Below are positions 1-8,975 of a DNA stretch of 64,000 nucleotides, piece by piece (position 1 is the stretch's first letter; each line of letters begins with the position of its first letter). Source of the stretch: Bacteroidales bacterium (GTDB lineage Bacteria; Bacteroidota; Bacteroidia; Bacteroidales; F082); NCBI GenBank assembly GCA_017531225.1, contig JAFXLL010000012.1, positions 124,001-188,000 of the forward strand, given 5' to 3'. A program made the translations under genes and the position numbers. The notes below the pieces were generated by a model. It saw only the letters and a list, made by a program, of their open reading frames with translations, was not told where the DNA came from and ran no database searches.

Positions 1-891
1 GACTTCAAGTTGGAGGTGGGCTATTCCATCAGCGAGACCGCCTTGGTCACCATCACGACCTCGGCTGCCGATGCGGATGCCGGTGCGGTCAACAACATCT
101 ATGTGTTGCACAACGGCGTGGGCAGCAACTTGAATTACGATTATTCCACCGACGGCCAGATGGCAGCCAACAGCGAATTGTACATCCCGCGCACGAAGAG
201 CGGCTTCTATGGGGTGAGCTTCTTCGGCCAAAGCCCGGCGAACGAATCGCAGCAGGTCACGGTGGAGGCGCGCATCCTGCCCTTCGAGGTGCGAAGCATC
301 TCGCCCAACCAGGGCGGCAACACCGGCAAGGTGACCGTGAAGCTTCTCGGCTCCAAGTTCCGTTACGACATGCCTGTGAAGCTGATTCAAACGATCGACA
401 CCAGCACATACACCATTGTGGGCGAAGACCTCCAATATGTGAACTTCAATCAGGTGTTTGTCACCTTCGACTTGACCAATGCCCCATTGGGTACCTATTC
501 GCTGGTGGCCGAGAACTACTGCGCCGGAAGCGACACCCTGCACAACTGTTTCGAGGTGGTGGAAGGCGTGCCCGGTCAGCTCGTCACCAACCTGATGATC
601 CCCGAAGGCCTGCGGCAGAACCGTTACACCATCCTCACCCTCGAGTTCGGCAACATCGGCAACGTGGACATCCCGGCGGCATCGGTGCATATCGAAAGCA
701 TCGATGATTCATGGATTGGTTTACGTCGTGGTGAATTGAACATCCACAGGACTGAGCTCTATATCCCGCTGAAGATTGAGGGAGAGCCCGATGGCGTGCT
801 GCGACCTGGTGTGCGAGGCACCGTATCGATCTATTGTTATACCAATGGCGGATTGAAATTCCGTGTCGAAGAGATCATGGATGAAGAATAA
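1..891 (+). CDS. C-terminal part of a large surface beta-sandwich protein (5' truncated by window)
   Basis: The frame is open from base 1, so the true start lies upstream; about 296 residues are visible and the stop is at 889-891. An IPT/TIG-like module begins near SISPNQGGNTGKVTVKLLGS, after a pre-peptidase-like beta segment (VNNIYVLHNGVGS). A CARDB-like segment follows (LTLEFGNIGNVDIPAASVHI, then LRPGVRGTVSIYC). This module order is known from large extracellular proteins of Bacteroidota, Planctomycetes and Cyanobacteria. There is no T9SS sorting domain, and the protein stops soon after the CARDB-like part, where relatives usually continue with more modules. The first 700 bases are GC-rich and the end is AT-richer. 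It may be the front half of a gene split by recombination; the modules that normally follow are found in the gene at 3717. Surface location is inferred. Confidence 0.75.
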   Translation, partial: DFKLEVGYSISETALVTITTSAADADAGAVNNIYVLHNGVGSNLNYDYSTDGQMAANSELYIPRTKSGFYGVSFFGQSPANESQQVTVEARILPFEVRSISPNQGGNTGKVTVKLLGSKFRYDMPVKLIQTIDTSTYTIVGEDLQYVNFNQVFVTFDLTNAPLGTYSLVAENYCAGSDTLHNCFEVVEGVPGQLVTNLMIPEGLRQNRYTILTLEFGNIGNVDIPAASVHIESIDDSWIGLRRGELNIHRTELYIPLKIEGEPDGVLRPGVRGTVSIYCYTNGGLKFRVEEIMDEE

Positions 892-918
892 TGAATGAGA
901 ATTAAAAACCGAGTTTAT

Positions 919-2247
919 ATGAATAGCGTGTTTAAAGTCAGAATGTTTTGGGTGTTCGCCTTTTTGTTGGTGGCGCCCTGGGCGATGGCACAGAAGGATA
1001 TTCCAGTGTATGGTTTTGCGGGGGAGGATTTTTCCATACTGAATGCAAGTCAGGATTTAGCTGTGATCTATTTGGGACTGGATGAGGTGTATGACAATGA
1101 TGACTCGTATTATGAATGGCATTTGTATTCTGCGCCTGAAAACTATACAGAACCGCCTTATGGAACGATAGCTCCTGAAACAAATGGCGGAAATGTCCAT
1201 AAGCATAGGGTGAATGCTACCGTTACCCTTGAAGGGGAATACATTTTCGAACTGGTTCGGATCTCTAAATATGGTTACCAGAAGGATTATGTCGTGGTGA
1301 CAGTTAGGACTTTTCCTGTCATTACCAATATTGAAGCAAAATACGATAGAGATTGTTATACGGATGGGGATGTTATTGACATCAATGACTTTCTAATAGA
1401 AACAGATCCTCCTGGGATGTCGGGGCAAGTGTCTTTGGCTGATGACAGTAAAGTGGCATCGGCTCCGCCAATGCTTCCGTACAGTTCGCAGACTCTTCAT
1501 TTTTTGGTTCGATCGATTACGAGTGAATCCACTGTATTGTCGGATAAAACATATTCTATTGACGTTTATAGCAATGATGTGAAATTTGCATTAGGTTTAG
1601 ATCCCACTTTCGAAAAATTGCAGAAAAAGATAACTTCATTAAACAGTCTGTCAAATGCACTTGGGAATAAAATAATGAATTGTATTCCAGGACCTATCAA
1701 AAATAAACTGCCTTTACAACCAGTTGCGAATATTTACGTTAATCCTTCATTCTACGTGGATTGTTGCAATGGAAGAAGTACTAACCATTTGGTTGTCGAA
1801 ATAGTAGGGAAGGCAGGAGTAAAAATCGATGTGAATATACCTATCGTACCTGCTGTATATGCTGGAATTGTTGGCGAGATCACTGTGAGTCCTAATTTCA
1901 CTTTGGACTTTGTTAGTGAGGAAGCCTTTGCACGAGGTTGTGAAGCCGATGCTACTATTTCCCTTACTGTTCATGGAGAAATTGGGGGTCAGGTTGGAGT
2001 CGGTATAATAAAGGATGATGAAAACACGCATCAAACACCTGATAGTTTTGAAACACCTTCATTTGGTGCAAGAGGACAGGTGGTTGGTGCTTTTGATTGT
2101 GGACTTGTATTTGCTGCATATCAAGGTCAGAACTGGGATTTTACAGGGATCCAGTTCTCGTTGATTATTCGTGCTGTTGTTGATTATGGCATAGGATCAT
2201 TTCGGTGGGAATATGTGGTTGCTCAATCGGATAAGCTTTTAGATTGA
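919..2247 (+). CDS. exported protein of unknown function
   Basis: This is a 442-residue protein with a clear Sec signal peptide (MNSVFKVRMFWVFAFLLVAPWAMA, cut before Q), which is why I chose the ATG at 919. An in-frame ATG at 895 would only lengthen the charged N-terminus. The rest looks like beta-rich extracellular sequence. An early segment (about residues 20-140) resembles an Ig-like fold (TVTLEGEYIFELVRISKYGY), and a later glycine- and valine-rich part resembles a beta-barrel or sandwich (VGKAGVKIDVNIPIVPAVYA). I recognise no family. It has no T9SS C-terminal sorting domain; it ends VAQSDKLLD. It lies 27 bases after the preceding stop, and the base composition is clearly AT-richer than upstream, so it may belong to an exchanged segment. 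Confidence 0.7.
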   Translation: MNSVFKVRMFWVFAFLLVAPWAMAQKDIPVYGFAGEDFSILNASQDLAVIYLGLDEVYDNDDSYYEWHLYSAPENYTEPPYGTIAPETNGGNVHKHRVNATVTLEGEYIFELVRISKYGYQKDYVVVTVRTFPVITNIEAKYDRDCYTDGDVIDINDFLIETDPPGMSGQVSLADDSKVASAPPMLPYSSQTLHFLVRSITSESTVLSDKTYSIDVYSNDVKFALGLDPTFEKLQKKITSLNSLSNALGNKIMNCIPGPIKNKLPLQPVANIYVNPSFYVDCCNGRSTNHLVVEIVGKAGVKIDVNIPIVPAVYAGIVGEITVSPNFTLDFVSEEAFARGCEADATISLTVHGEIGGQVGVGIIKDDENTHQTPDSFETPSFGARGQVVGAFDCGLVFAAYQGQNWDFTGIQFSLIIRAVVDYGIGSFRWEYVVAQSDKLLD

Positions 2248-2284
2248 TTGTTTTTGTAGTTAGGTTCGAATAATTATCATGGTT

Positions 2285-3712
2285 ATGAGAAAAAAGATAA
2301 TATTGTTTTTGATGATGGTTTGTGTGCAGTCGTCTTGGGCACAAACGGAGGTGTTTCCCGATTATGCCAATTCCAATTTTGGGGTGGTGTTCAACAAAGA
2401 GGAAATCGTTATTCACGTTGCTGATGAAGATGCGTATTTCATGTGTGACTCCATGATTTATTATGAACTCTATGGCATGCCCCCAACTAGTGGTAACCGT
2501 TGGATTCAACCCGTTGGCGGTTCTCAAAACGCTGCTGAAACAAACACGCCTCCCGCATTGATGTGTCGAATGATTGCCCTGTTTGGGAATGCCATTTTTG
2601 ATATGGATGCGTTGTTGGGCCTTTATCACGAATCGCAACAATATGAGGTGTTCCGTAAATACATGTACACCTCCAATATTGAGGCCTGGCACGATAATTT
2701 GGGCGATGTGGTTAAGGGAGATTGGCTCGTGAGCTGTGAAAGGGACGGCCAGGCTCAAGCGATGGTCGCACTCTATAATGAAGACAGTCTGAAGTTCATT
2801 ATGCCTGTCGCAATGTTACAAGATAACGGACAATGGTATTTTGCGTCCCAGGTCAATGGTATGGGGGTGATGGGTGACTTTTGGGCTTATTACTCCCATG
2901 GATATGACGGTGGCAACCTGTTGGCATCCAATGATTTTGATGGTGACGGGGTGCCAAATGTCAATGACAACTGCCCATGCACCGCCAATCCAGACCAAAT
3001 AGATACCGACGGGGACGGTCATGGTGACGTTTGTGACAATTGCCCCACTGTTCCCAACCCCAATCAGGACGATTCTGACAATGACGGATACGGAGACCAA
3101 TGCGACAATTGTCGAGATGTTACCAATCCTGACCAACTTGACAGTGATGGCGATGGTGTAGGAGATGTTTGTGATCTTTGTCCGGATGTTTGGGATCCAG
3201 AGCAATATTTTACTTTTGACCAAGAGGGTAATATCCATGGCCTGGCCTGCGATCCCGATATTGACCATGACGGTATTCCCAATGAGGAAGATGATGACAT
3301 GGATGGTGATGGGTGGCCCAATGACATGGATAATTGCCCGAAGCGTTTCAATCCCTCTCAGACGGATAGCGATGGGGACGGAATAGGGGACGTGTGCGAT
3401 AATTGCAAGCTGCACTATAACCCCGACCAACAAGATATGGATCATGATGGCATAGGTGATGCCTGTGACGATGACATTGACGGCGATGGGATTCCCAACG
3501 ATCAAGACAACTGTCCCGAAATTCCGAACTCCAATCAAGACGATGTCGATTGCAACGGCATCGGCAATGCATGCCAGGACTTTGACGGAGATGGGATCCT
3601 TGACATGAACGATAATTGTCCGCAAAAATACAACCCCGACCAAAAAGACGACAACCATAACGGTGTGGGCGATGTGTGTGTGAAGAAGACGAAGAATAAA
3701 GGAAAGGAGTAA
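2285..3712 (+). CDS. exported thrombospondin type-3 repeat (calcium-binding) protein
   Basis: The 475-residue protein begins with a signal peptide (MRKKIILFLMMVCVQSSWA before Q); an ATG two codons upstream (2279) is also possible. Residues about 20-215 form an N-terminal domain I do not recognise. From about residue 218 to the end there are roughly eight thrombospondin type-3 repeats of the form DxDGDGxxDxxDNCPxxxNPxQ. Their acidic loops bind calcium in characterised relatives, and paired cysteines are visible in most copies. In Bacteroidota such repeats often form a stalk before a C-terminal sorting or OmpA domain. Here the protein simply ends with the basic tail KKTKNKGKE, so how it is held at the surface is unclear. 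It sits four bases before the giant adhesin gene and is probably co-transcribed with it. Confidence 0.85.
   Translation: MRKKIILFLMMVCVQSSWAQTEVFPDYANSNFGVVFNKEEIVIHVADEDAYFMCDSMIYYELYGMPPTSGNRWIQPVGGSQNAAETNTPPALMCRMIALFGNAIFDMDALLGLYHESQQYEVFRKYMYTSNIEAWHDNLGDVVKGDWLVSCERDGQAQAMVALYNEDSLKFIMPVAMLQDNGQWYFASQVNGMGVMGDFWAYYSHGYDGGNLLASNDFDGDGVPNVNDNCPCTANPDQIDTDGDGHGDVCDNCPTVPNPNQDDSDNDGYGDQCDNCRDVTNPDQLDSDGDGVGDVCDLCPDVWDPEQYFTFDQEGNIHGLACDPDIDHDGIPNEEDDDMDGDGWPNDMDNCPKRFNPSQTDSDGDGIGDVCDNCKLHYNPDQQDMDHDGIGDACDDDIDGDGIPNDQDNCPEIPNSNQDDVDCNGIGNACQDFDGDGILDMNDNCPQKYNPDQKDDNHNGVGDVCVKKTKNKGKE
2935..3687 (+). repeat. tandem thrombospondin type-3 repeat coding region
   Basis: About eight imperfect tandem copies encode the DxDGDG...DNCPxxxNPxQ unit, mostly 23 to 36 codons apart. 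The repeated GATGGNGAT-type codons leave the opposite strand open over the same stretch. Copy number in such arrays often varies between strains. Confidence 0.8.
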
Positions 3713-3716
3713 TATT

Positions 3717-6700
3717 ATGAGAAGCAAATTAGTATTGCTGATGGTCTTTGCCATGGTGTTTCTGCTGGAGGGCAAGCTTTGCTCCCAGAACCCGTACCAG
3801 TATCAGTTTGTGCTAATAGACGGTAATAGCGGTGAGCCGTTGACAGATAATTGGTTGCCTACAGAAGACGAAGCCGGCTGCTATTATCCTCAAATGGTGT
3901 ATTGGCCAAGGGATGCCATTCTTGATTACCTTGCTTCCAGGGGATATAGCATAAGAGTGAGAAAACCCGATGGAACCATGACTTTCAATTGGGCGTATGA
4001 TTTCTCTTGTACGACTATGCAGATCGATAATATAGATGATTGTACGGATTTGTATGAAAGGGTCATCACCATATCGAACGCGCATCCGGATTACAATCCC
4101 AGTCTTACGGGCCCCCTTCCGCTCTATATCCATCAGTATATCAGGTTTACTACGAGCGCCGAGCCAACAGAACAAGCAGGTCAGTATCTGCCTGATGTAA
4201 CCTGTAATCCCGGGATGGATATTTTTGAGGCATGGAGCAATAGGCCGGCGAACACAACGGAAGCGCTAAGGCAGTATATTTCGGGATATGGGTTTGAGAT
4301 TCCGGGTCCGGAAACAGGAGATTGTTGGCAAAACCTTAGCATATCCTATGGGACTCCAATAGAGGTTCCCGAAGAGAACAGCACCGAAGAAAACCATTGT
4401 TACAAGACCTTTAGGGTTACCTATAACTTCCTGAACCTTCCGTGTCTGGGCGGCTTTCAGTATTATCAATACATACACATGCCTGCGCCTGTTTTTTCAG
4501 TCAACAAAAATGAGATGGATCCTATCGTGATACCGGGTTGTGGGGAGACGAGTGCTCCATCACCGCTGACAAGACTTCAGGACTTTGAACGATATGGTGT
4601 AACATTCAATAATGTGTTGTTTGAACAAAACATAACAATTAATCATTTCGATCAGGAACAAATCAATGAAGATGGAACTGTTGATGTCTTGCGTAGGTAT
4701 TGGTTTACAGATAAGTGCACTGATCAAACGGAGATTGTGGATCAGGTGATCAAAACAGCTCCTTATTTGCGATTATTAAGCTCTGGCTTTTTAGGGACCT
4801 TTTATTATGAAGAAGACGGTGTGTTTCCTGATGAATTTTACAAAATAAACCAATTGGAGGAGATAGGCCTGCGATATGAAGGTTGTGAGGTGCCACTCGT
4901 GAGGGTGGACCGTGAGTATGACGAGGATTTCCCCCTTGACCACCCCGATCATATACGTGTTTATAAAATCTATTATGAGAGATTCCCCGATTATGCGTTT
5001 TATGTCACCCAAAGGATAGAGTATAGACCTACCACGGCGTCTCCCATGACTGTTTATGAGACTCAAGCGAATTGTGACGCAGGTGGGAAAGGAAAGCTAG
5101 AAATCCTCATGTCTGACGCGGATCATGGATGCCCCTCCTGCAACAATAATGATCAATTATGGTACATTATGGAGTATGTCAATCACAGCGAGCACGAAGT
5201 TACTGTGGTTGATGCCCATTCGGGTAATCAAAATGGTTCTGTGGATATTTGGGAAAACGATCAATTGAAACCTGGGGATTATACATTGAATGTTTATGCC
5301 TCGTGTAGCGATTATCCAGAGGCGACAGAACCTGTTTGGAGGCAAGATTTTACGATTCAAAACGACAATAACACTGATAACATAGTTGTCATGGCAGTTA
5401 ATAACGCCTTCTCATCAGCACAATACGTCACTGGGAATCCTTATGGTGATGGACAAGTGTGGTTTTATAATACCAATACATTGTTGCCATGGGTTCATTC
5501 TGTTTGTGGATACGATCAATTTCCCGATGAAGAATGGTTAGATACAAGGCCTAATCCAAGAATTAGTTATCAATGGAAAGGGGATGGGGCTACCAAGGGA
5601 TATCCCACAGATCCACATGAAATGATTGGCATGAGCGAGCTCGACTATGAGACTTCTCCGGACAGAGAGTTTTTCTATTGGGCTCCGGAGTTCAGGGAAA
5701 GGATGGGGCATCTGCTTTTTGACGGAAGAACATGGAAATACACACTGAGAAATGGACGAAACGATATGCGCGTGTTGGTCGATTATCAGGCTGAGGACCA
5801 CATGCATGAGGAAATCAAGGACTTCACCGTCTATTTTGCCTGTCTGATCAGCGCTTTCGACCCTAACGAAATCTACGGCCCGACCGGTTACGATAGCGTG
5901 CATTTCATCAACGCCAACGACCCCATCACCTATACTATCAATTACGAGAACGACCCCGAGTTTGCCACAGGTGCGGCCTCGCGCGTGAAGATCACCTGCC
6001 CGCTCGACGACAAGGGTGTGCCGAACACCTTCCGCCTCGGCAACTTCGGCTTCGGCGACTTCACCTTCGAAGTGCCCCCCATGGCCTCGCAGTACAGCCA
6101 ACGTCTCGATCTTACCGACTCGCTTGGGGTATGGCTCGATGTGACCGCTGGCCTCCGAGTGCCCGACAACTACGCCTATTGGATCTTCCAGTCCGTCGAC
6201 CCGGCCACCGGCCTGCCTCCCGTGGGCCCGCTTGGGTTCCTGCCCGTCAACGACACCCTCAACCCGGGCAACGGCGAAGGCTACGTCACCTTCACCATCG
6301 ATCCCAGCCCCAGCATCGTCACTGGCGATGAAATCACCGAACAGGCGCATATCGTCTTCGACCAGAACGACACCGTGCCCACCAATACCTACACCAACCG
6401 GTTCGATGCCATCGCCCCCAGTTCCGTGCTCCAGGGCGACGCCTCCCAAGCAGGGGAGGGCATTCTGAACCTTACCTTCACCGCCAGCGACGATGCCGAA
6501 GGCTCGGGGGTGGATGTCATCAACCTCTATGTCAGCATCGACGATAACGAATACGAACTGGTCGGCAAGGTCAATCCCGACAGCGTCTATCAATACAAGA
6601 TGGAACTGGGTACCCAGTTCGAGTTCTTCGGTTGCGCCGTCGACCATGTGAACAATACGGAGGGGTTCAAGACCACTCCTGAATACAGCTATATCAGAGG

Positions 6701-8975
6701 CACTGCCCCGACGGATATCCGCCTCTCGGCTTCCACCTTCGACGAAGATGCCTCGCTGTACACCGTCATCGGCAACTTCAGCACCATCGACGACCAGATG
6801 TCCGAAGTGTTCGTCTATACCTTGGTAAGCGGTGAAGGCGATACCCACAACGCCCTGTTCGACATCGCGGGCAACGCCCTCATCACCAATAACGACTTCC
6901 GCTGCTATGGGCTCTACGACTTCTCCATCCGCGTGCGGAGCCTTGATCTCTCGGACCAATACGTGGAGAAGGTGTTCAGCGTCCACGCCCTTCGGAACAT
7001 GACCCCGGAAATCACCACCCTGCGCGACTATGTCTGCCTCAACCAGCCCTACTATTTTGCAGGGGAATGGCTTGATACAGGCGGCATCTATTACGATACC
7101 CTGCAGACCACCTTCGGCTGCGACAGTATCGTCTGCTTGGTGCTCGATAATGCCCCTGCACCGGTCGTCAACGCCCTGGCCGACGAGATCTGCTACGGAT
7201 ACGACTATGATGACAACGGTTTCAACCTCACCGCCGATACGTTGGCGCTGTTGACCCAAGGCTGGACGATGGAGAACGACCTTGTGCTTAGCATCGACCG
7301 CTACGTGGAGAACTACTATGGCTGCTACGATACCACACGCCTGGCGTTGACCGTCCATCCCGCCTTTAACTACGTGGATGCTGTGTCGGTCTGCCAGACC
7401 GATTTGCCTTATCAGTATCAAGGAGTTCCGTTCTATCGAGATACCGTAGCGGTGTTTAGCTACCAGACGGGGTTGGGCTGCGACTCTGTCTATACCTTGA
7501 ACTTGTCGGTAAAACAGCAACTTGACCAAAGCAACGATCTCGCCAATGGCTGGAACTGGTTCTCCACTTTCGTCGATCAAAGTGACGGCGAGGGGCTGAC
7601 CAACCTCGAGGAGGCCTTGAACGGCAATGGCCAGATGATTAAGTCGAAAACGGCCTTTGTAACCTATGATCCAGACTATAACATGTGGTTTGGCAACCTC
7701 GAGGCGATCAACAACACCTCCATGTTCATGGTCAAAATGAGGGATCCTCAAGTCGCTCGTCTCACCGGATGCCCCGCCGATATCGACACCATCATGTTGG
7801 CCTCCGGATGGACATGGATTGGCTATCCCTTGACAGATACCACCAGTGTCAATCAACTGACCCCGGCCATTGGAGGCGCACCCACCAACGACGATGTCAT
7901 CAAGTCGAAACAGTCTTTTGCCATGTATAACGCCGAATATGGCATTTGGTTCGGCTCGCTCGACGACATGACACTTGGTGTTGGCTACATGTATTTGTCG
8001 AACGCTAACAGCGTGAAACCGCTCTATTACGGCAATAGACAGCGCACGGGCGATGTTCAGCCGTTGGATATCCCGGCGACCCACTGGAACGCCGACGACA
8101 AGCCGTTTGCCAACAACATGACCATGATGGGCCTCATCTCCTTGGATGGACAGATCATCCATTCTGACACCCTTGAGGTTGGCGCCTTTGTCAACAACGA
8201 GCAACGTGGTAGCGGCCGCGCCGTCTACATCGAGCAGATGGATGCCTATCGCATCTTCCTCACCGTCCATGGTGAAGATGGCGAGACCGTCAGCTTCCGT
8301 CTCTTCAACCACTCACGCAACAAGGAACGCCGCATCCGTTGCGATGAGCAGCTCACTTTCATGGCCGATCGCCATTTTGGAACGCTGGACAACCCCTATG
8401 TCTTCGCTTTTGAGACGTCCTACGACAAGTACATCCAAGCTGAGATTTGCGAAGGAGAGTACTATACCGATCATAACTTCAGGGTGTTCGAGGCAGGTAC
8501 CTATTTCATGGAACTGACCACGGCACAAGGCAACGACAGTATCGTCCGACTCGACCTCACTGTCAACCCGGTGTACCACGTCGAAGAGGAAGTGGTGGCT
8601 GTGGAATTTCCCTTCGAATATGAAGGCGTGGTGTTCGACCGACCCGGTACTTTTGTCCTGCCATTCCAGACCGCTGCTGCTTGTGACAGCGTTTGGGAGG
8701 TGACCGTGACACCTTATGAGGGCCTGCGTGAGTTGCTGATCAGCCCACAACCTGCTTCGAGGACACAGCGGGTAAGCCTCTACTATCCGTTCACCCAAGC
8801 AGAACAACGGGGTGTAGTGGTGGAGGTCTACACCATTGGCGGCAGTTTGTTGCAGTCCAAGAGACCTACCCGTTTCCCGATTGAACTCGATCCATTCCCG
8901 ACAGACGGTACGTATATGGTGAAAATCACCTTGGGTACCGGAGAAGTGTTGTCTGGTAAAATCATTATACGATGA
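3717..8975 (+). CDS. giant T9SS-secreted multidomain surface adhesin
   Basis: The 1752-residue protein has a signal peptide (MRSKLVLLMVFAMVFLLEGKLCS before Q). It ends in a type A T9SS sorting domain (about 1672-1752: LLISPQPASRTQRVSLYY ... TYMVKITLGTGEVLSGKIII), so export through T9SS and surface attachment are expected. Residues 1-680 are not recognised. From about 700 there is a DUF11/DUF7619-like beta domain (FDPNEIYGPTGYD ... NPGNGEGYVTFTIDPSPSI), then a cadherin-like segment (about 994-1090). Next come four copies of a unit ending GCDSIxxLxL, two copies of an xGWxW domain (1274-1440), and a domain shared with the next two genes (1455-1560). The gene is AT-rich up to about 5.7 kb and GC-rich beyond, which suggests the 5' third was exchanged. 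An adhesive role is inferred; no catalytic motif was seen. Confidence 0.88.
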   Translation: MRSKLVLLMVFAMVFLLEGKLCSQNPYQYQFVLIDGNSGEPLTDNWLPTEDEAGCYYPQMVYWPRDAILDYLASRGYSIRVRKPDGTMTFNWAYDFSCTTMQIDNIDDCTDLYERVITISNAHPDYNPSLTGPLPLYIHQYIRFTTSAEPTEQAGQYLPDVTCNPGMDIFEAWSNRPANTTEALRQYISGYGFEIPGPETGDCWQNLSISYGTPIEVPEENSTEENHCYKTFRVTYNFLNLPCLGGFQYYQYIHMPAPVFSVNKNEMDPIVIPGCGETSAPSPLTRLQDFERYGVTFNNVLFEQNITINHFDQEQINEDGTVDVLRRYWFTDKCTDQTEIVDQVIKTAPYLRLLSSGFLGTFYYEEDGVFPDEFYKINQLEEIGLRYEGCEVPLVRVDREYDEDFPLDHPDHIRVYKIYYERFPDYAFYVTQRIEYRPTTASPMTVYETQANCDAGGKGKLEILMSDADHGCPSCNNNDQLWYIMEYVNHSEHEVTVVDAHSGNQNGSVDIWENDQLKPGDYTLNVYASCSDYPEATEPVWRQDFTIQNDNNTDNIVVMAVNNAFSSAQYVTGNPYGDGQVWFYNTNTLLPWVHSVCGYDQFPDEEWLDTRPNPRISYQWKGDGATKGYPTDPHEMIGMSELDYETSPDREFFYWAPEFRERMGHLLFDGRTWKYTLRNGRNDMRVLVDYQAEDHMHEEIKDFTVYFACLISAFDPNEIYGPTGYDSVHFINANDPITYTINYENDPEFATGAASRVKITCPLDDKGVPNTFRLGNFGFGDFTFEVPPMASQYSQRLDLTDSLGVWLDVTAGLRVPDNYAYWIFQSVDPATGLPPVGPLGFLPVNDTLNPGNGEGYVTFTIDPSPSIVTGDEITEQAHIVFDQNDTVPTNTYTNRFDAIAPSSVLQGDASQAGEGILNLTFTASDDAEGSGVDVINLYVSIDDNEYELVGKVNPDSVYQYKMELGTQFEFFGCAVDHVNNTEGFKTTPEYSYIRGTAPTDIRLSASTFDEDASLYTVIGNFSTIDDQMSEVFVYTLVSGEGDTHNALFDIAGNALITNNDFRCYGLYDFSIRVRSLDLSDQYVEKVFSVHALRNMTPEITTLRDYVCLNQPYYFAGEWLDTGGIYYDTLQTTFGCDSIVCLVLDNAPAPVVNALADEICYGYDYDDNGFNLTADTLALLTQGWTMENDLVLSIDRYVENYYGCYDTTRLALTVHPAFNYVDAVSVCQTDLPYQYQGVPFYRDTVAVFSYQTGLGCDSVYTLNLSVKQQLDQSNDLANGWNWFSTFVDQSDGEGLTNLEEALNGNGQMIKSKTAFVTYDPDYNMWFGNLEAINNTSMFMVKMRDPQVARLTGCPADIDTIMLASGWTWIGYPLTDTTSVNQLTPAIGGAPTNDDVIKSKQSFAMYNAEYGIWFGSLDDMTLGVGYMYLSNANSVKPLYYGNRQRTGDVQPLDIPATHWNADDKPFANNMTMMGLISLDGQIIHSDTLEVGAFVNNEQRGSGRAVYIEQMDAYRIFLTVHGEDGETVSFRLFNHSRNKERRIRCDEQLTFMADRHFGTLDNPYVFAFETSYDKYIQAEICEGEYYTDHNFRVFEAGTYFMELTTAQGNDSIVRLDLTVNPVYHVEEEVVAVEFPFEYEGVVFDRPGTFVLPFQTAAACDSVWEVTVTPYEGLRELLISPQPASRTQRVSLYYPFTQAEQRGVVVEVYTIGGSLLQSKRPTRFPIELDPFPTDGTYMVKITLGTGEVLSGKIIIR

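Noticed and set aside
2816-3775. 319-codon antisense frame opposite the thrombospondin repeats
   Set aside because: The repeated GATGGNGAT-type codons remove stops from the other strand. The translation is a monotonous run of Ile, Val and Gly with no likeness to a real protein.
5538-8312. 924-codon open frame on the minus strand opposite the giant adhesin
   Set aside because: It is a shadow of the GC-rich codons of the sense gene. The translation is low in structure-like patterns and has no family features, and the sense frame has a signal peptide, known domains and a sorting domain.
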